Of a stretch of DNA of 64,000 bases, positions 43,862 to 52,560 are shown piece after piece. The number at the start of each line of letters is the position of its first letter. Within the stretch, counting starts at the first letter, position 1. Both the position numbers and the translations under genes were made by a program. Under the pieces are notes generated by a model that worked only from the letters and a program-made list of their open reading frames with translations, was not told the origin of the DNA and did not search any database. Source of the stretch: an uncultured Clostridia bacterium (GTDB taxonomy: Bacteria; Bacillota; Clostridia; Peptostreptococcales; Anaerovoracaceae); the NCBI GenBank assembly GCA_934281605.1, contig CAKQXD010000009.1, positions 1 through 64,000 of the forward strand, given 5' to 3'.

Positions 43862-44728
43862 CTATTTCTTTTCAATAAAGTCCAGGATATGTCCCGCATA
43901 GGTTTCCACCATAGCCAGGCTGTCCCAGAAGCCGTTGTGACTGGCGCCTTCCACGTCTATGTACTGCACGTTGCAGCCGGTGAGGCCGGCTTTCACCTGA
44001 TCCTGATCGGCTTTCGGGAAGATATCGTCTTCCGTGCCCCACAGCACCAGAACATCTCCGTGAATATCGCCGATGAAATCACTGCTGTTGAACTGCAGCA
44101 GTCCGTCCATCAGGTTTTTCCAGGAAACCATCGGCATCTGTCTCACGTGCTCCAGCTCCGCCATTCGGAATGCCTCCGACTCGTTTCCCATAGCGGTCCA
44201 GTCCTGCAGGAACTGATCCGGCAGTCCATCCGGGTAGTGATCCAGTCCCGGGAAGTCGTCGTCACCGTTGCGAACCCCCAGAAGCACCGGATTGCTCCGG
44301 CAGTCCACCGCCGTGTCGATCAGGGTATAATCCGCACACCGCTGCGGGATCTTTACTGCTAAGATTTGCGTGATCAGCGATCCGAAGGAATGACCCACAA
44401 CGTGGATATCCTGCAGATCCAGCTTCTCGATCATCTCGATGATATCGCCCGCCAGCAGCTCGCCCGTGTAACCGGAAGGTCCCATATCCGGCTTGTCGGT
44501 CATGCCGTTGCCGCGATATTCCACGATATAGCAGTGGCAGCCCGCTTTCTCGAGCACCGGAGCGATCTGCGCCCATGCCACACAGCCGTCGGTCACGCCG
44601 TGGATCAGCAGAACCGTCTTACCGTCCTTTGGACCACATTCGTAATACGCCATAGTGACGCCGGTATCCAGCACCAGACGTTGCTGCTCCCAGTCCACTT
44701 CCGCATAATCATAATATGTCTTACTCAT
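43862..44728 (-). CDS. Alpha/beta hydrolase
   Basis: A 288-residue alpha/beta-hydrolase. The oxyanion segment LLIHGVTDGC is near residue 42, the nucleophile elbow GHSFGS near 112, and the late Asp (GTEDDIFPKADQ) and His (GASHNGFWD) complete the triad. Substrate unknown; esterase or acyl-hydrolase are plausible. AGGACA precedes the ATG at 44728. It lies 22 bases after the AraC-type regulator and the two are likely one unit. Confidence 0.82.
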   Translation of the reverse strand: MSKTYYDYAEVDWEQQRLVLDTGVTMAYYECGPKDGKTVLLIHGVTDGCVAWAQIAPVLEKAGCHCYIVEYRGNGMTDKPDMGPSGYTGELLAGDIIEMIEKLDLQDIHVVGHSFGSLITQILAVKIPQRCADYTLIDTAVDCRSNPVLLGVRNGDDDFPGLDHYPDGLPDQFLQDWTAMGNESEAFRMAELEHVRQMPMVSWKNLMDGLLQFNSSDFIGDIHGDVLVLWGTEDDIFPKADQDQVKAGLTGCNVQYIDVEGASHNGFWDSLAMVETYAGHILDFIEKK

Positions 44729-44750
44729 AATATTGTCCTATTATTCATTT

Positions 44751-45620
44751 CTAAAAATTATATACCGTCTGCGAAGTTTCAGTGCCCCACAGATAGAAGT
44801 CCTCACGTCCGACCATCTTCGGCGTCACGCCCAGAACCGATTTTAGTTCCCGGTTCATGTGACTCAGGTCAGCGTATCCGCATTCCAGAGAAATCATGGT
44901 TTTAGACAGTTCCCTGCTGCCTAGAAGCATCAGTAGAGCTTTATGCGCCCGCACCAGGCGGCACATCTTCTTCGGAGTGAATCCAGTATACTCCTTAAAG
45001 ACCCGCTCCACATAGCGCGGACTGTACACCAGCTCCTGTGAGATCCGCTCTACACCGACGTTGCCGCCGCTGCTGCAGATAAGGTCCACCGCATGCTGCA
45101 CCAGCATATCCTTGTATTCATCCGACTGAGCAAACCCAGAGAGATACTCCTTTGCCAGAGCGACCCTCTCTAAAAAGTTTGCAGAACGACGCATAGCATC
45201 GATAAACTTCCATTCTCTGACGTGAAGCGCCAGATCATGCTGTTCATCCATAAAAGAACTGATATCTCCCATCAGCTCCGGCGGAAACTTTCCAGGAAGA
45301 AACCTCATACCGAAGATATAGTCGCTCTCCTGAAAATCCATAGCATAAAGTGTACTGATGGTGCCGCAGACCGAGATCCCCTGACAAAAATCATTCTGAA
45401 AAGCCAGAACCACATCCACGCAGCCGTCCGGAATGACCGAAATGCTCACCTGTGATTTTTTCGGAAAAGCCTCGTAGCACATGGATACGATCCGATGCGC
45501 AGGATCCTGCGGCGACAGATAAAATTCTCTGTAATGCAATTCATTGGAATAATAGCCTGGCTGACAGCATAACGACTGAGAATAATTCTCTATTCTGTTG
45601 TTGCTGAATTGTTGATACAT
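44751..45620 (-). CDS. AraC-family transcriptional regulator
   Basis: A 289-residue regulator with an N-terminal effector domain (about 1-170) and a C-terminal double helix-turn-helix (about 185-285) with SPRYVERVFKEYTGFTPKKM, the recognition helix pattern of the AraC/XylS family. It probably controls the adjacent hydrolase or the APC permease in response to a small ligand. GGAGCAG precedes the ATG. It lies between the permease (61 bases upstream) and the hydrolase (22 bases downstream). Confidence 0.87.
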   Translation of the reverse strand: MYQQFSNNRIENYSQSLCCQPGYYSNELHYREFYLSPQDPAHRIVSMCYEAFPKKSQVSISVIPDGCVDVVLAFQNDFCQGISVCGTISTLYAMDFQESDYIFGMRFLPGKFPPELMGDISSFMDEQHDLALHVREWKFIDAMRRSANFLERVALAKEYLSGFAQSDEYKDMLVQHAVDLICSSGGNVGVERISQELVYSPRYVERVFKEYTGFTPKKMCRLVRAHKALLMLLGSRELSKTMISLECGYADLSHMNRELKSVLGVTPKMVGREDFYLWGTETSQTVYNF

Positions 45621-45681
45621 AATACTGCTCCATTTTTCGTATACTGCAGCGTTCAGGCTATATTATATCACATTTTCCCCC

Positions 45682-47178
45682 TTATTTCAGCAGGAAGGAT
45701 ACGATGTACAGGGCGATGATCAGAACGGTAAGAACGCTGACTGCGATCTTCCAGATCTTGTACTCCTTGTCCATCTTGGCCTTTTCTGCCGGAGATGGGA
45801 TATCTTCTTCCAGCATCGCTGCTTCTTTGGCCTGCAGTTCCTTGATCTCTTCCTGAGAGATGCTTCCCTTTCTTGCGAAGAGGTAGAATACAACTAAACT
45901 GCACGCTGTAATGATAAAGCTGATTCCTACGTGTACCCAGCCGCAGCTCCACATCATCAGAGCGTAGATGATAATGCTGCTGACCGTGGAGAATACCGGC
46001 CAAGGTGCTTTATACGGACGCTTCAGTTCCGGTTCCTTTCTGCGCAGCTGCCAGAAGGAAATGAATCCGATGATGTAGCACCAGAACAGGGAACAGATGT
46101 TGATCTGAGCAACGAACGCAATGGAGTTGGTCAGGATCAGCAGGAAGGATACGATACCTACTGTTAAAATCGCGATGTATGGTGTACGGAATTTCGGGTG
46201 AAGTTTTCCGAATACTCTCGGCAGGCAGCCATCCTGTCCCATCTGGTAGATATAGCGGGACGGTGCTTCGATACCAGGGTTCATCGTGGAGAAGTCTCCG
46301 CCGAAGGCAACGCCGATGCAAAGCAGCACGATCGGGAAGCCCATGTAACCGGCCATCTGCAGGCCTTCTGCATACGGTGCAGCAGCTTCTGCCAGTGCAC
46401 TGTGGGAAGCAGCCGGTACCAGACCAGCCAGGAACCACTGGAACAGTGCGTTTACAACGAAGATAACGAACGGTGCCAGGAACAGTGCCCGCGGGATGTT
46501 GATCTGCGGATACTTGATCTCGCCGCCCATACCAACGCAGGTTTCAAAGCCGGCATAGCACCACCAGATCCATGTCAGGATCTCGACCCATGCTTTAAAG
46601 CCAGGGAATGTGGTCAGTGTTTCCGGTAAGTAGTTGGAAAAATCAATATTGTGGATCATAACCAGCATCCACACAGCCGATACGGACCAGAAGAAGAATA
46701 CGAATGCATTCTGCCATCTGCCCGATAATTTAACGCCGCGGTAGTTGATGAACACGAAGAGGAACATCAGTACAGCTGCGATGATCCGGTTATCGATGGC
46801 AACGCTCAAGCCCATTCCCTTGAAGATCCATGAAAAGTAGTTGGAGAATGCCAGCGACTCCGTAGAGCAGCATGCGATCAGCGCCATCAGATAGTGCCAT
46901 GCTGAGATGTTTGCCACCGGCAGGCTGATCGCTCTCTTGGCGTAGTTATAAGTACCTCCTGCATACGGCAGAGCAGCGCCCATTTCCGCATACATCAGTG
47001 CTGGTAAAATACAAATCAACAGTCCGATAAAGGTCAGCAGGATGATGCCGGCTCCCATGATACCAACGCAGTTCGCGCCGGTGGTGAACAGGCCGACACC
47101 GATTACCGTACCAGTGGTAATGGTGATACCTTCCCGCATACCCAACTGTCTGTTCAGTGTTACGTGGTTGGATTCCAT
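45682..47178 (-). CDS. APC-family amino acid/polyamine permease
   Basis: A 498-residue permease with about 12 membrane helices and a cytosolic C-terminal tail of about 60 residues. The helix 1 motif GTVIGVGLFTTGANCVG (about residues 22-38) is typical of the amino acid-polyamine-organocation superfamily. It should import an amino acid or amine by cation symport or exchange. Heads the group permease-AraC regulator-hydrolase, all co-directional. Confidence 0.88.
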   Translation of the reverse strand: MESNHVTLNRQLGMREGITITTGTVIGVGLFTTGANCVGIMGAGIILLTFIGLLICILPALMYAEMGAALPYAGGTYNYAKRAISLPVANISAWHYLMALIACCSTESLAFSNYFSWIFKGMGLSVAIDNRIIAAVLMFLFVFINYRGVKLSGRWQNAFVFFFWSVSAVWMLVMIHNIDFSNYLPETLTTFPGFKAWVEILTWIWWCYAGFETCVGMGGEIKYPQINIPRALFLAPFVIFVVNALFQWFLAGLVPAASHSALAEAAAPYAEGLQMAGYMGFPIVLLCIGVAFGGDFSTMNPGIEAPSRYIYQMGQDGCLPRVFGKLHPKFRTPYIAILTVGIVSFLLILTNSIAFVAQINICSLFWCYIIGFISFWQLRRKEPELKRPYKAPWPVFSTVSSIIIYALMMWSCGWVHVGISFIITACSLVVFYLFARKGSISQEEIKELQAKEAAMLEEDIPSPAEKAKMDKEYKIWKIAVSVLTVLIIALYIVSFLLK

Positions 47179-47341
47179 AGTAATGCCTCCTAAAGTGATA
47201 AATAATAATGAATAAATCTATAGAGGTTCCCCTCTTGTCGTAAATTATACTTTTTTCCTATTTCGGTCGCTAGAACAAAAACGAACAACCCCCTAAAAGA
47301 AAATCCTATCTTTCACTCATTGCAAAGCCTTTCACTAGCAC

Positions 47342-47385
47342 AAAAAAGAAGTGCATGCGTCCCGCAAAAATACACTTCTCATTTT
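47342..47385 (-). terminator. Terminator of rsmE
   Basis: Minus strand AGAAGTG and CACTTCT (47379-47373 and 47353-47347) around a 19-base loop, followed by TTTTTT, about 50 bases after the rsmE stop. Confidence 0.7.
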
Positions 47386-47431
47386 TACCATTATGCAGTT
47401 CTTGTTTATGCTATTTTTCTTCCTGCAAAGT

Positions 47432-48169
47432 CTACAGCTCCAGCTCGTACAGCGTCATGGCGATAGCCGCAAGTCCCGCCGTTTCCGTTCGCAAAGTAGT
47501 CTTCCCCAGGGATACCGATTTGCCCCCGGCTTCTACGATCTGCGCGGCTTCCTTCTCGGAAAAGCCGCCCTCCGGGCCGATGATGATGGCGATGTGTTCC
47601 GGCTTGTCTTCCAGCGGCCGCAGCACATCCTTGATGGTGATCCCGTCCTCGTTTTCATAAGGAAACAGCACCAGGTCGAATCCTGCAAACCGCCGGATCA
47701 CCTCCGGCATCTTGACAGCGACCTCCACCTGCGGAATGATCCCCCGCTTGCACTGCTTTACGGCCTCATTGGAAACCTTCTGCCACCGCTGGATCTTCTT
47801 GCCGAAATTGCCCTTATCGGTCACCACCGTCCGGTCCATAAATACCGGCACGATCCCGCAGGCTCCCAGCTCCACGGCCTTCTGGACGATCAGTTCCATC
47901 TTGCCCTGCTTGGGGATTCCCTGAAACAGGATGATCTTTGTATCCGGCTCCGCAGAGAATTTCTGCTTGTCCAGGATCTCCACCTGACAGCAATCCGGCT
48001 CCAGAGATTCGATCCTACCATGGTACTCCCACATATCGCCGTCGGACACGTCGATCTCATCCCCCGTCTTCAGCCGCAGCACCTTATGCATGTGATGAAG
48101 ATCTTCCTTGTTTTCTATAGTAATGTATTCCGCTCCCACATCTTCGGGAGCGACAAAAAATCTGCTCAT
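47432..48169 (-). CDS. rsmE: 16S rRNA m3U1498 methyltransferase RsmE
   Basis: A 245-residue SPOUT-fold methyltransferase with an N-terminal PUA-like domain. The knot region IIGPEGGFSEKEAAQI and the closing LRTETAGLAAIAM are diagnostic for RsmE, which methylates U1498 in the decoding centre of 16S rRNA. GAGGGA precedes the ATG at 48169. No dnaJ or prmA neighbour is seen. It is the last core gene before the island. Confidence 0.94.
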   Translation of the reverse strand: MSRFFVAPEDVGAEYITIENKEDLHHMHKVLRLKTGDEIDVSDGDMWEYHGRIESLEPDCCQVEILDKQKFSAEPDTKIILFQGIPKQGKMELIVQKAVELGACGIVPVFMDRTVVTDKGNFGKKIQRWQKVSNEAVKQCKRGIIPQVEVAVKMPEVIRRFAGFDLVLFPYENEDGITIKDVLRPLEDKPEHIAIIIGPEGGFSEKEAAQIVEAGGKSVSLGKTTLRTETAGLAAIAMTLYELEL

Positions 48170-48248
48170 TTTTCCCTCTTCTATAATGTCAGCTCTACCA
48201 ATATATGCAATGCGTTTTTCCTCAGCAAAACCGATTCACCTAATGCTC

Positions 48249-48482
48249 TTATGACTCCTCCACCAGTTTCTGATACATCTTCATAAGTTCTGTCACACAT
48301 TCACTTTCGGTCATTCTCGTGCCGAACCCATAGGCAGTCATCACCGCCCGATCGTTATCCATGTGAGCCTTACGAAGTTCTGGCGGCATAGTAAGCGGAT
48401 CATAAAGATCTGCAAGACTACTGTCCGAATACAGGACTCGCGCATTGAGGATACCTTGGGCAGCCTGCGCTATCTTACGCTT
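48249..48482 (-). pseudogene. C-terminal remnant of a class I DNA methyltransferase
   Basis: Between rsmE and the DUF1016 gene a 77-codon frame without a start codon reads as the conserved end of MmeI/YeeA-type DNA methyltransferases: LYSDSSLADLYDPLTMPPEL, KAHMDNDRAVMTAYGFG and TESECVTELMKMYQKLVEES before the stop (48251-48249). An in-frame TAG at 48485-48483 marks where the similarity ends, so the gene was truncated by a deletion or insertion. It shows an older restriction/defence gene at this island edge. Confidence 0.78.
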
Positions 48483-48654
48483 CTATGTATCAGTTGAAGT
48501 CGGCTAGGAAAAAGTATTGTAAACGATTTTATTATGTGTATAGGTTCGATACTCTTACTGTAACACCTACATTTTCGTGTCCAGTTTTAGTTTACCACTG
48601 CAATATGCATAAATCTTTCCCCGTTTATCATGCTGAGTGCATTGTTTCCGACTC

Positions 48655-49698
48655 CTACTCATCTTCCAAATCCAACTTCTCGAACTCATCAAGTTTAAGT
48701 TCACGCTTGAGCTCTTCTTCTGTAGGCATGTACGGCATATACTTCGCTGCATAAATCTGTGTGTTATCCTCCGGCAAAGTATAGCGGACAAGCGTGTCGC
48801 TCTTATCTGCACAGAGAAGAATGCCGATTGGCGGATTATCTCCTTCGTTCATAAGCTCTCTGGTGTAGTAGTTCACATACATCTGCATCTGTCCGACATC
48901 CTGATGTGTCAAATCTTCGGTCTTTAGGTCGATCAACACAAAACACTTCAAGATATAATTGTAAAAGACGAGGTCGATATAAAAGTGCCGCCCGTCAATA
49001 TTGAAGTGCTTCTGTTTGGCGACGAATGAGAAACCTCGCCCAAGCTCCAGAAGGAACCTCTGCAAATGGTCAATCAATGCCTGTTCAAGCTCAGACTCAT
49101 AAAAATGCTCATTCTGCGGAAGGTCAAGGAATTCCAAAACATACGGATCTTTGATGATCTTTTCATATTCCGGCTTGGGAACCGTTGTCTGGATTTCCGC
49201 TGCCACGCTCTCTTTATCCTTGCTCGCAAGTATTCTGTGGTAGAACATAGTATTTATCTGCCTTTGAAGCTGACGGACACTCCATCCAGACTTTACAGCT
49301 TCATCAACATAAAATGCTCTGGCGGTCTCATCTTCAACGCGCATAAGCAGACGATAATGTGACCAGCTCAATTCGCTCCTCAGCGTGGAGCGTTTTGGAA
49401 ACGTAAGGTAAAATTGCCGCATATTACGGAGTCCCTGAACACTAAATCCTTTTCCGAATTCCGCAGTCAAACGCTCGGAGATATACTTCAAGACCTGTTT
49501 CCCGTAGGCTGCACGGTCTCTCTCACCACAGACTTCGTATATCGACTTGCCGATGTTCCAGTATGCTGTCACCATTGCAGCATTGACAGCAGAATACACC
49601 TGTCGCTGTGCATCGATGACATAGCCTCGGATGGAAAAATATACCTCTTCCGACTGCCGATCAACTGGCGGATCATCTCTTTTAATAATTTCACCCAT
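48655..49698 (-). CDS. DUF1016 (YhcG-like) PD-(D/E)XK nuclease-domain protein
   Basis: A 347-residue protein of the DUF1016 family. The N-terminal helical part contains SVQGLRNMRQFYLTFP and WSHYRLLMRVED, and the C-terminal domain has HFYIDLVFYNYILKCFVLIDLKTE split over the D-X(n)-(D/E)XK pattern (DLVFY, LIDLKTED). Such proteins are common beside restriction and BREX loci and probably cut or bind DNA. AAAGGACA precedes the ATG. It lies 70 bases after the cysteine desulfurase gene, separated by a 17-bp palindrome. Confidence 0.88.
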   Translation of the reverse strand: MGEIIKRDDPPVDRQSEEVYFSIRGYVIDAQRQVYSAVNAAMVTAYWNIGKSIYEVCGERDRAAYGKQVLKYISERLTAEFGKGFSVQGLRNMRQFYLTFPKRSTLRSELSWSHYRLLMRVEDETARAFYVDEAVKSGWSVRQLQRQINTMFYHRILASKDKESVAAEIQTTVPKPEYEKIIKDPYVLEFLDLPQNEHFYESELEQALIDHLQRFLLELGRGFSFVAKQKHFNIDGRHFYIDLVFYNYILKCFVLIDLKTEDLTHQDVGQMQMYVNYYTRELMNEGDNPPIGILLCADKSDTLVRYTLPEDNTQIYAAKYMPYMPTEEELKRELKLDEFEKLDLEDE

Positions 49699-49717
49699 AA
49701 CAATGTCCTTTCAATTC

Positions 49718-49734
49718 GCTCCACAGTGTGGAGC
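49718..49734. promoter_or_regulatory. Perfect 17-bp palindrome upstream of the DUF1016 gene
   Basis: GCTCCACAGTGTGGAGC, an operator-like palindrome 20 bases upstream of the DUF1016 start. The surrounding 30 bases (49711-49740) match 26 of 30 positions of 49368-49397 inside the same gene. Confidence 0.55.
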
Positions 49735-49768
49735 ATTTTTGATTATCAAAACAAGTTTTGCAAACTTA

Positions 49769-50893
49769 CTACCCCAGTATCTTTTCAAGCCCCCTAACTA
49801 TTTTTTCTACATCATCTGCTATATTGTACTTCCCCAGTGAAACACGTACTGTTCCCTTTGCGTACTTCTCATCCAGGTCAATCGCTTTCAGCACATGAGA
49901 TATCTCGGTGTCCTGGCTGTTGCACGCTGAGCCTGTGGAGATGCAGATTCCGAGCAAGTCCATTCTGTGCAGGATTGCCTCACCATCCGCTCCCGGAAAA
50001 GAAAGACTGATAAGACCGGGTAACGTGTGCAGTCCTCCGTTGCGGACAAAAGGAATCTTGGTCTCTATCAGCAGACGTAGGAACTCGTTCTCTAAATCAG
50101 TGATTTTATTCCTGTTTTCTTCAAGATGGTCGCAATTATTTTTCAGAGCCGCTGCCATAGCAACTATTCCTGGAATATTCTCGGTTCCTGCACGTCTTCC
50201 CGATTCCTGTGCACCGCCATCCGCATAAGGAAGCAATCTGCAGCCTTTTCGTATATATAAGAATCCGCAGCCCTTCATGCCATTGAATTTGTGCGCTGAC
50301 GCTGAGAGCATATCAATTCCGAGACTATGTACATCTATATCCACATGTCCTACAGCCTGAACTGCATCGGTGTGAAATAACGCACCTTTTTCATGGGCTA
50401 TATCGGACAGATCTTTTATGGGCTGAATGGAACCGATTTCATTGTTTGCATACATCACGGAAACGAGCTTTGTTTCTTCCGTGATTTCTCGCCTCAACAC
50501 ATCCGGAGAAATCACACCGGTTCTTTCAGGCATAAGATAAACAATCCGATGTCCCAATTTCTCCATCGCAGCGCAGGAATGTAAAACTGCATGATGTTCA
50601 AAAGACGATGTGATAATCACATGATCCCCCTCGTCAGACATAGCTACGCTCTTAATAGCCCAATTATCACTTTCTGTTCCACCGGAGGTGAAGAAAATCT
50701 CGTCTGGAAATGCTCCGATACAAGAGGCGATTATCTCCCTTGCCTCCTGTAATGCTTTCTTGGTTGTTCTTGAAAAGGCATATGGCTGAGAAGCATTTCC
50801 ATATTCTTTAAGAAAATATGGTGTCATCACTTCATATGCGACCTTATCCATTTTTGTGGTTGCGGCGTTATCCGCATAAACATACTGCTTCAT
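49769..50893 (-). CDS. Cysteine desulfurase (DndA/IscS/NifS-like)
   Basis: A 374-residue PLP enzyme that takes sulfur from cysteine and carries it as a persulfide. It begins MKQYVYADNAATTKMD; the PLP lysine is in SASAHKFNGMKG (about 203) and the catalytic cysteine in STGSACNSQDTE (about 325). The ATG at 50893 follows AAGGA by six bases; an ATG two codons upstream touches the ribosome site. Final gene of the BREX operon, 9 bases after the CxxC protein. Dnd systems use the same type of enzyme to start phosphorothioation, so here it likely supplies sulfur to the BrxP protein; housekeeping Fe-S supply is the alternative. Confidence 0.88.
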   Translation of the reverse strand: MKQYVYADNAATTKMDKVAYEVMTPYFLKEYGNASQPYAFSRTTKKALQEAREIIASCIGAFPDEIFFTSGGTESDNWAIKSVAMSDEGDHVIITSSFEHHAVLHSCAAMEKLGHRIVYLMPERTGVISPDVLRREITEETKLVSVMYANNEIGSIQPIKDLSDIAHEKGALFHTDAVQAVGHVDIDVHSLGIDMLSASAHKFNGMKGCGFLYIRKGCRLLPYADGGAQESGRRAGTENIPGIVAMAAALKNNCDHLEENRNKITDLENEFLRLLIETKIPFVRNGGLHTLPGLISLSFPGADGEAILHRMDLLGICISTGSACNSQDTEISHVLKAIDLDEKYAKGTVRVSLGKYNIADDVEKIVRGLEKILG

Positions 50894-50902
50894 AGTCATT
50901 CC

Positions 50903-51100
50903 TTACATAAAGAGTTTGCAGCCTTCAGCCTTAAATTCCTCTATCTTTTCCAATAGCTCATCAACCGTACATTCCAGATACTCTGCAAGACAATCCATAC
51001 AATAAAAGTTTACGATCTCTGTTCCCAGAAGTTTCTTGTTAATCCCTATCGTATCCTTGTCAAGATTATCCTTTCCGCACACTACACACTCATGCTTCAT
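50903..51100 (-). CDS. Small CxxC-CxxC protein between brxL and the desulfurase
   Basis: A 65-residue protein with CVVCGKD near the N-terminus, YCMDCLAEYLE in the middle and a final Cys in EGCKLF: five cysteines in an otherwise acidic, helical protein. The two CxxC pairs suggest a zinc knuckle or a sulfur/Fe-S handler. Its start overlaps the brxL stop by 11 bases and its stop is 9 bases from the desulfurase, so it is an integral operon member. I recognise no named family. A persulfide carrier or scaffold for the desulfurase is an inference from position only. Confidence 0.72.
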   Translation of the reverse strand: MKHECVVCGKDNLDKDTIGINKKLLGTEIVNFYCMDCLAEYLECTVDELLEKIEEFKAEGCKLFM

Positions 51101-52547
51101 TCTTAGGTTCCTTTACTGTAAACGTAGGCATCTGCTTATCTTCTTTTTTATATTCTGCATCAAGAATCGAAAGCTGTCGCCAAATTATCTTTCTCATATT
51201 TACGGCAGGTCTGAGACAATAGCGATTAAACAGCTTCAAATCAACATCCTCTGCTGTACGAACATGAGGAAATAGGAGCTTCAAATATGCCGTGATTATC
51301 CTTTTTACCGCTTCTGTATGTCTTACATACGCATTTTCAGAAACATCGACAATCTGGTCAACGATGGCTCTATAACTTGTATCATCCCGAAGCATATGAA
51401 GAACAGTACAAAAGTATTCGGAATTCAAAGCCCACCCAGAAACCTTCAAGTTATCCTTCATTTCCGGAATATCCCATCCCTTAATAAATCCGTGGATACG
51501 ATCTACAAGAGCACTTTCCTGGAAAAGTGTAGGAAGCTCAGAGAACATACTTGTATATTCATCCATGTTATCGATCGAGATATTTCCGAGCAGTACGACT
51601 CCAGCAAAGGACTCACCTTCATAGCCGCTTATGTTAAACCGTCCTCTCTCCATGTAGCCCTGCATAATCGACCGCATTTCGCTGATATCATTAAAGGTAA
51701 CTAGCTTAACTTCATCAATGGCAACATAGTCATTACCCACAATAAAGCCGGGAGCACGGCGGCTTACGTCATAGAACATCTTTGAACGAGTGATCTTGCC
51801 TCCGTCTGTCAGCAAGCCGTATTTGCTTACATTTCCGAAAACATAGGATTTTCCAGTCCCTTTAGGAGCCAGTTCAAGAAGGTTAAGCCGTTTCTCAATA
51901 AACGGAAGCAACCGAGTAAGCATTGCCAGTTTTTCTTCGTCGTTCTTATATCCCATAGCATTGTAATCCATCGCTCCAAGCAGGACATCAATCCACTCAG
52001 AAATACCAAATTCTGCACGGACATCTTTGTAATAATCAAGATCGGCTATATACGGGCAAAAATTTGTGAATCCAGTCATTTTAATCTTGCCAGGGATCTT
52101 AGGCTTTGCCGTATCATCCGGTAAACGGTACCCAAGTTCAATCACTCCCCAGGTTTCCTGCCCGTTAATGAGCTCGTTCTTATACTGTTCCCATACAGGT
52201 GTCTCAATAATCGTTTCCCGGTTTGTCAGTCCAAAGTTTGGAAGTGAAAACGAAATCTCCCCTGTTCGGATATCAATATCTATTCCAACCTTAGTGAGAA
52301 TCTTCACACGCTCATTTTCATAGATGATCCTATTCTTTATACTAATCCATTCTTCTTTTTGCGGAAGATAGGTCTTGATAAAATCCGTCACTTCCTCAAC
52401 ATCATAATTACCTTCATCATCCTCAAATTTCTTAAGAACCCAGTCTCTCAAGAAGGAAGGCAATCCAAGAGATGAGAAAAAATTACTTTTCTTCAGATCT
52501 TTATACACTACCATATCTTCGAAACATTCCCGAAGTTTGTTTTCCAT
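51090..52547 (-). CDS. brxL: BrxL-type AAA+ protein without Lon protease domain
   Basis: A 485-residue protein matching the N-terminal and ATPase parts of BrxL: Walker A APKGTGKSYVF (about residue 222), Walker B region YVAIDEVKLVTF (about 269) and RIHGFIKGWDIPEM (about 345). The usual C-terminal Lon-like serine protease domain of about 200 residues is absent; the protein ends shortly after RPAVNMRKIIWRQL. BrxL rings thread on DNA and are needed for BREX defence. The ATG at 52547 follows AGGAGG; the longer frame upstream runs into pglZ. Confidence 0.85.
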   Translation of the reverse strand: MENKLRECFEDMVVYKDLKKSNFFSSLGLPSFLRDWVLKKFEDDEGNYDVEEVTDFIKTYLPQKEEWISIKNRIIYENERVKILTKVGIDIDIRTGEISFSLPNFGLTNRETIIETPVWEQYKNELINGQETWGVIELGYRLPDDTAKPKIPGKIKMTGFTNFCPYIADLDYYKDVRAEFGISEWIDVLLGAMDYNAMGYKNDEEKLAMLTRLLPFIEKRLNLLELAPKGTGKSYVFGNVSKYGLLTDGGKITRSKMFYDVSRRAPGFIVGNDYVAIDEVKLVTFNDISEMRSIMQGYMERGRFNISGYEGESFAGVVLLGNISIDNMDEYTSMFSELPTLFQESALVDRIHGFIKGWDIPEMKDNLKVSGWALNSEYFCTVLHMLRDDTSYRAIVDQIVDVSENAYVRHTEAVKRIITAYLKLLFPHVRTAEDVDLKLFNRYCLRPAVNMRKIIWRQLSILDAEYKKEDKQMPTFTVKEPKNEA

Positions 52548-52560
52548 GACCAAATTCCTC

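Noticed and set aside
48575..48605. Insertion-sequence end near TGTCCAGTTTTAGTTTACC
   Set aside because: It faintly recalls IS3-type ends, but there is no partner end, target duplication or transposase fragment nearby.
48486..48654. Possible coding continuation of the methyltransferase remnant
   Set aside because: No frame continues the similarity; stops are frequent, so it is treated as non-coding junction sequence.
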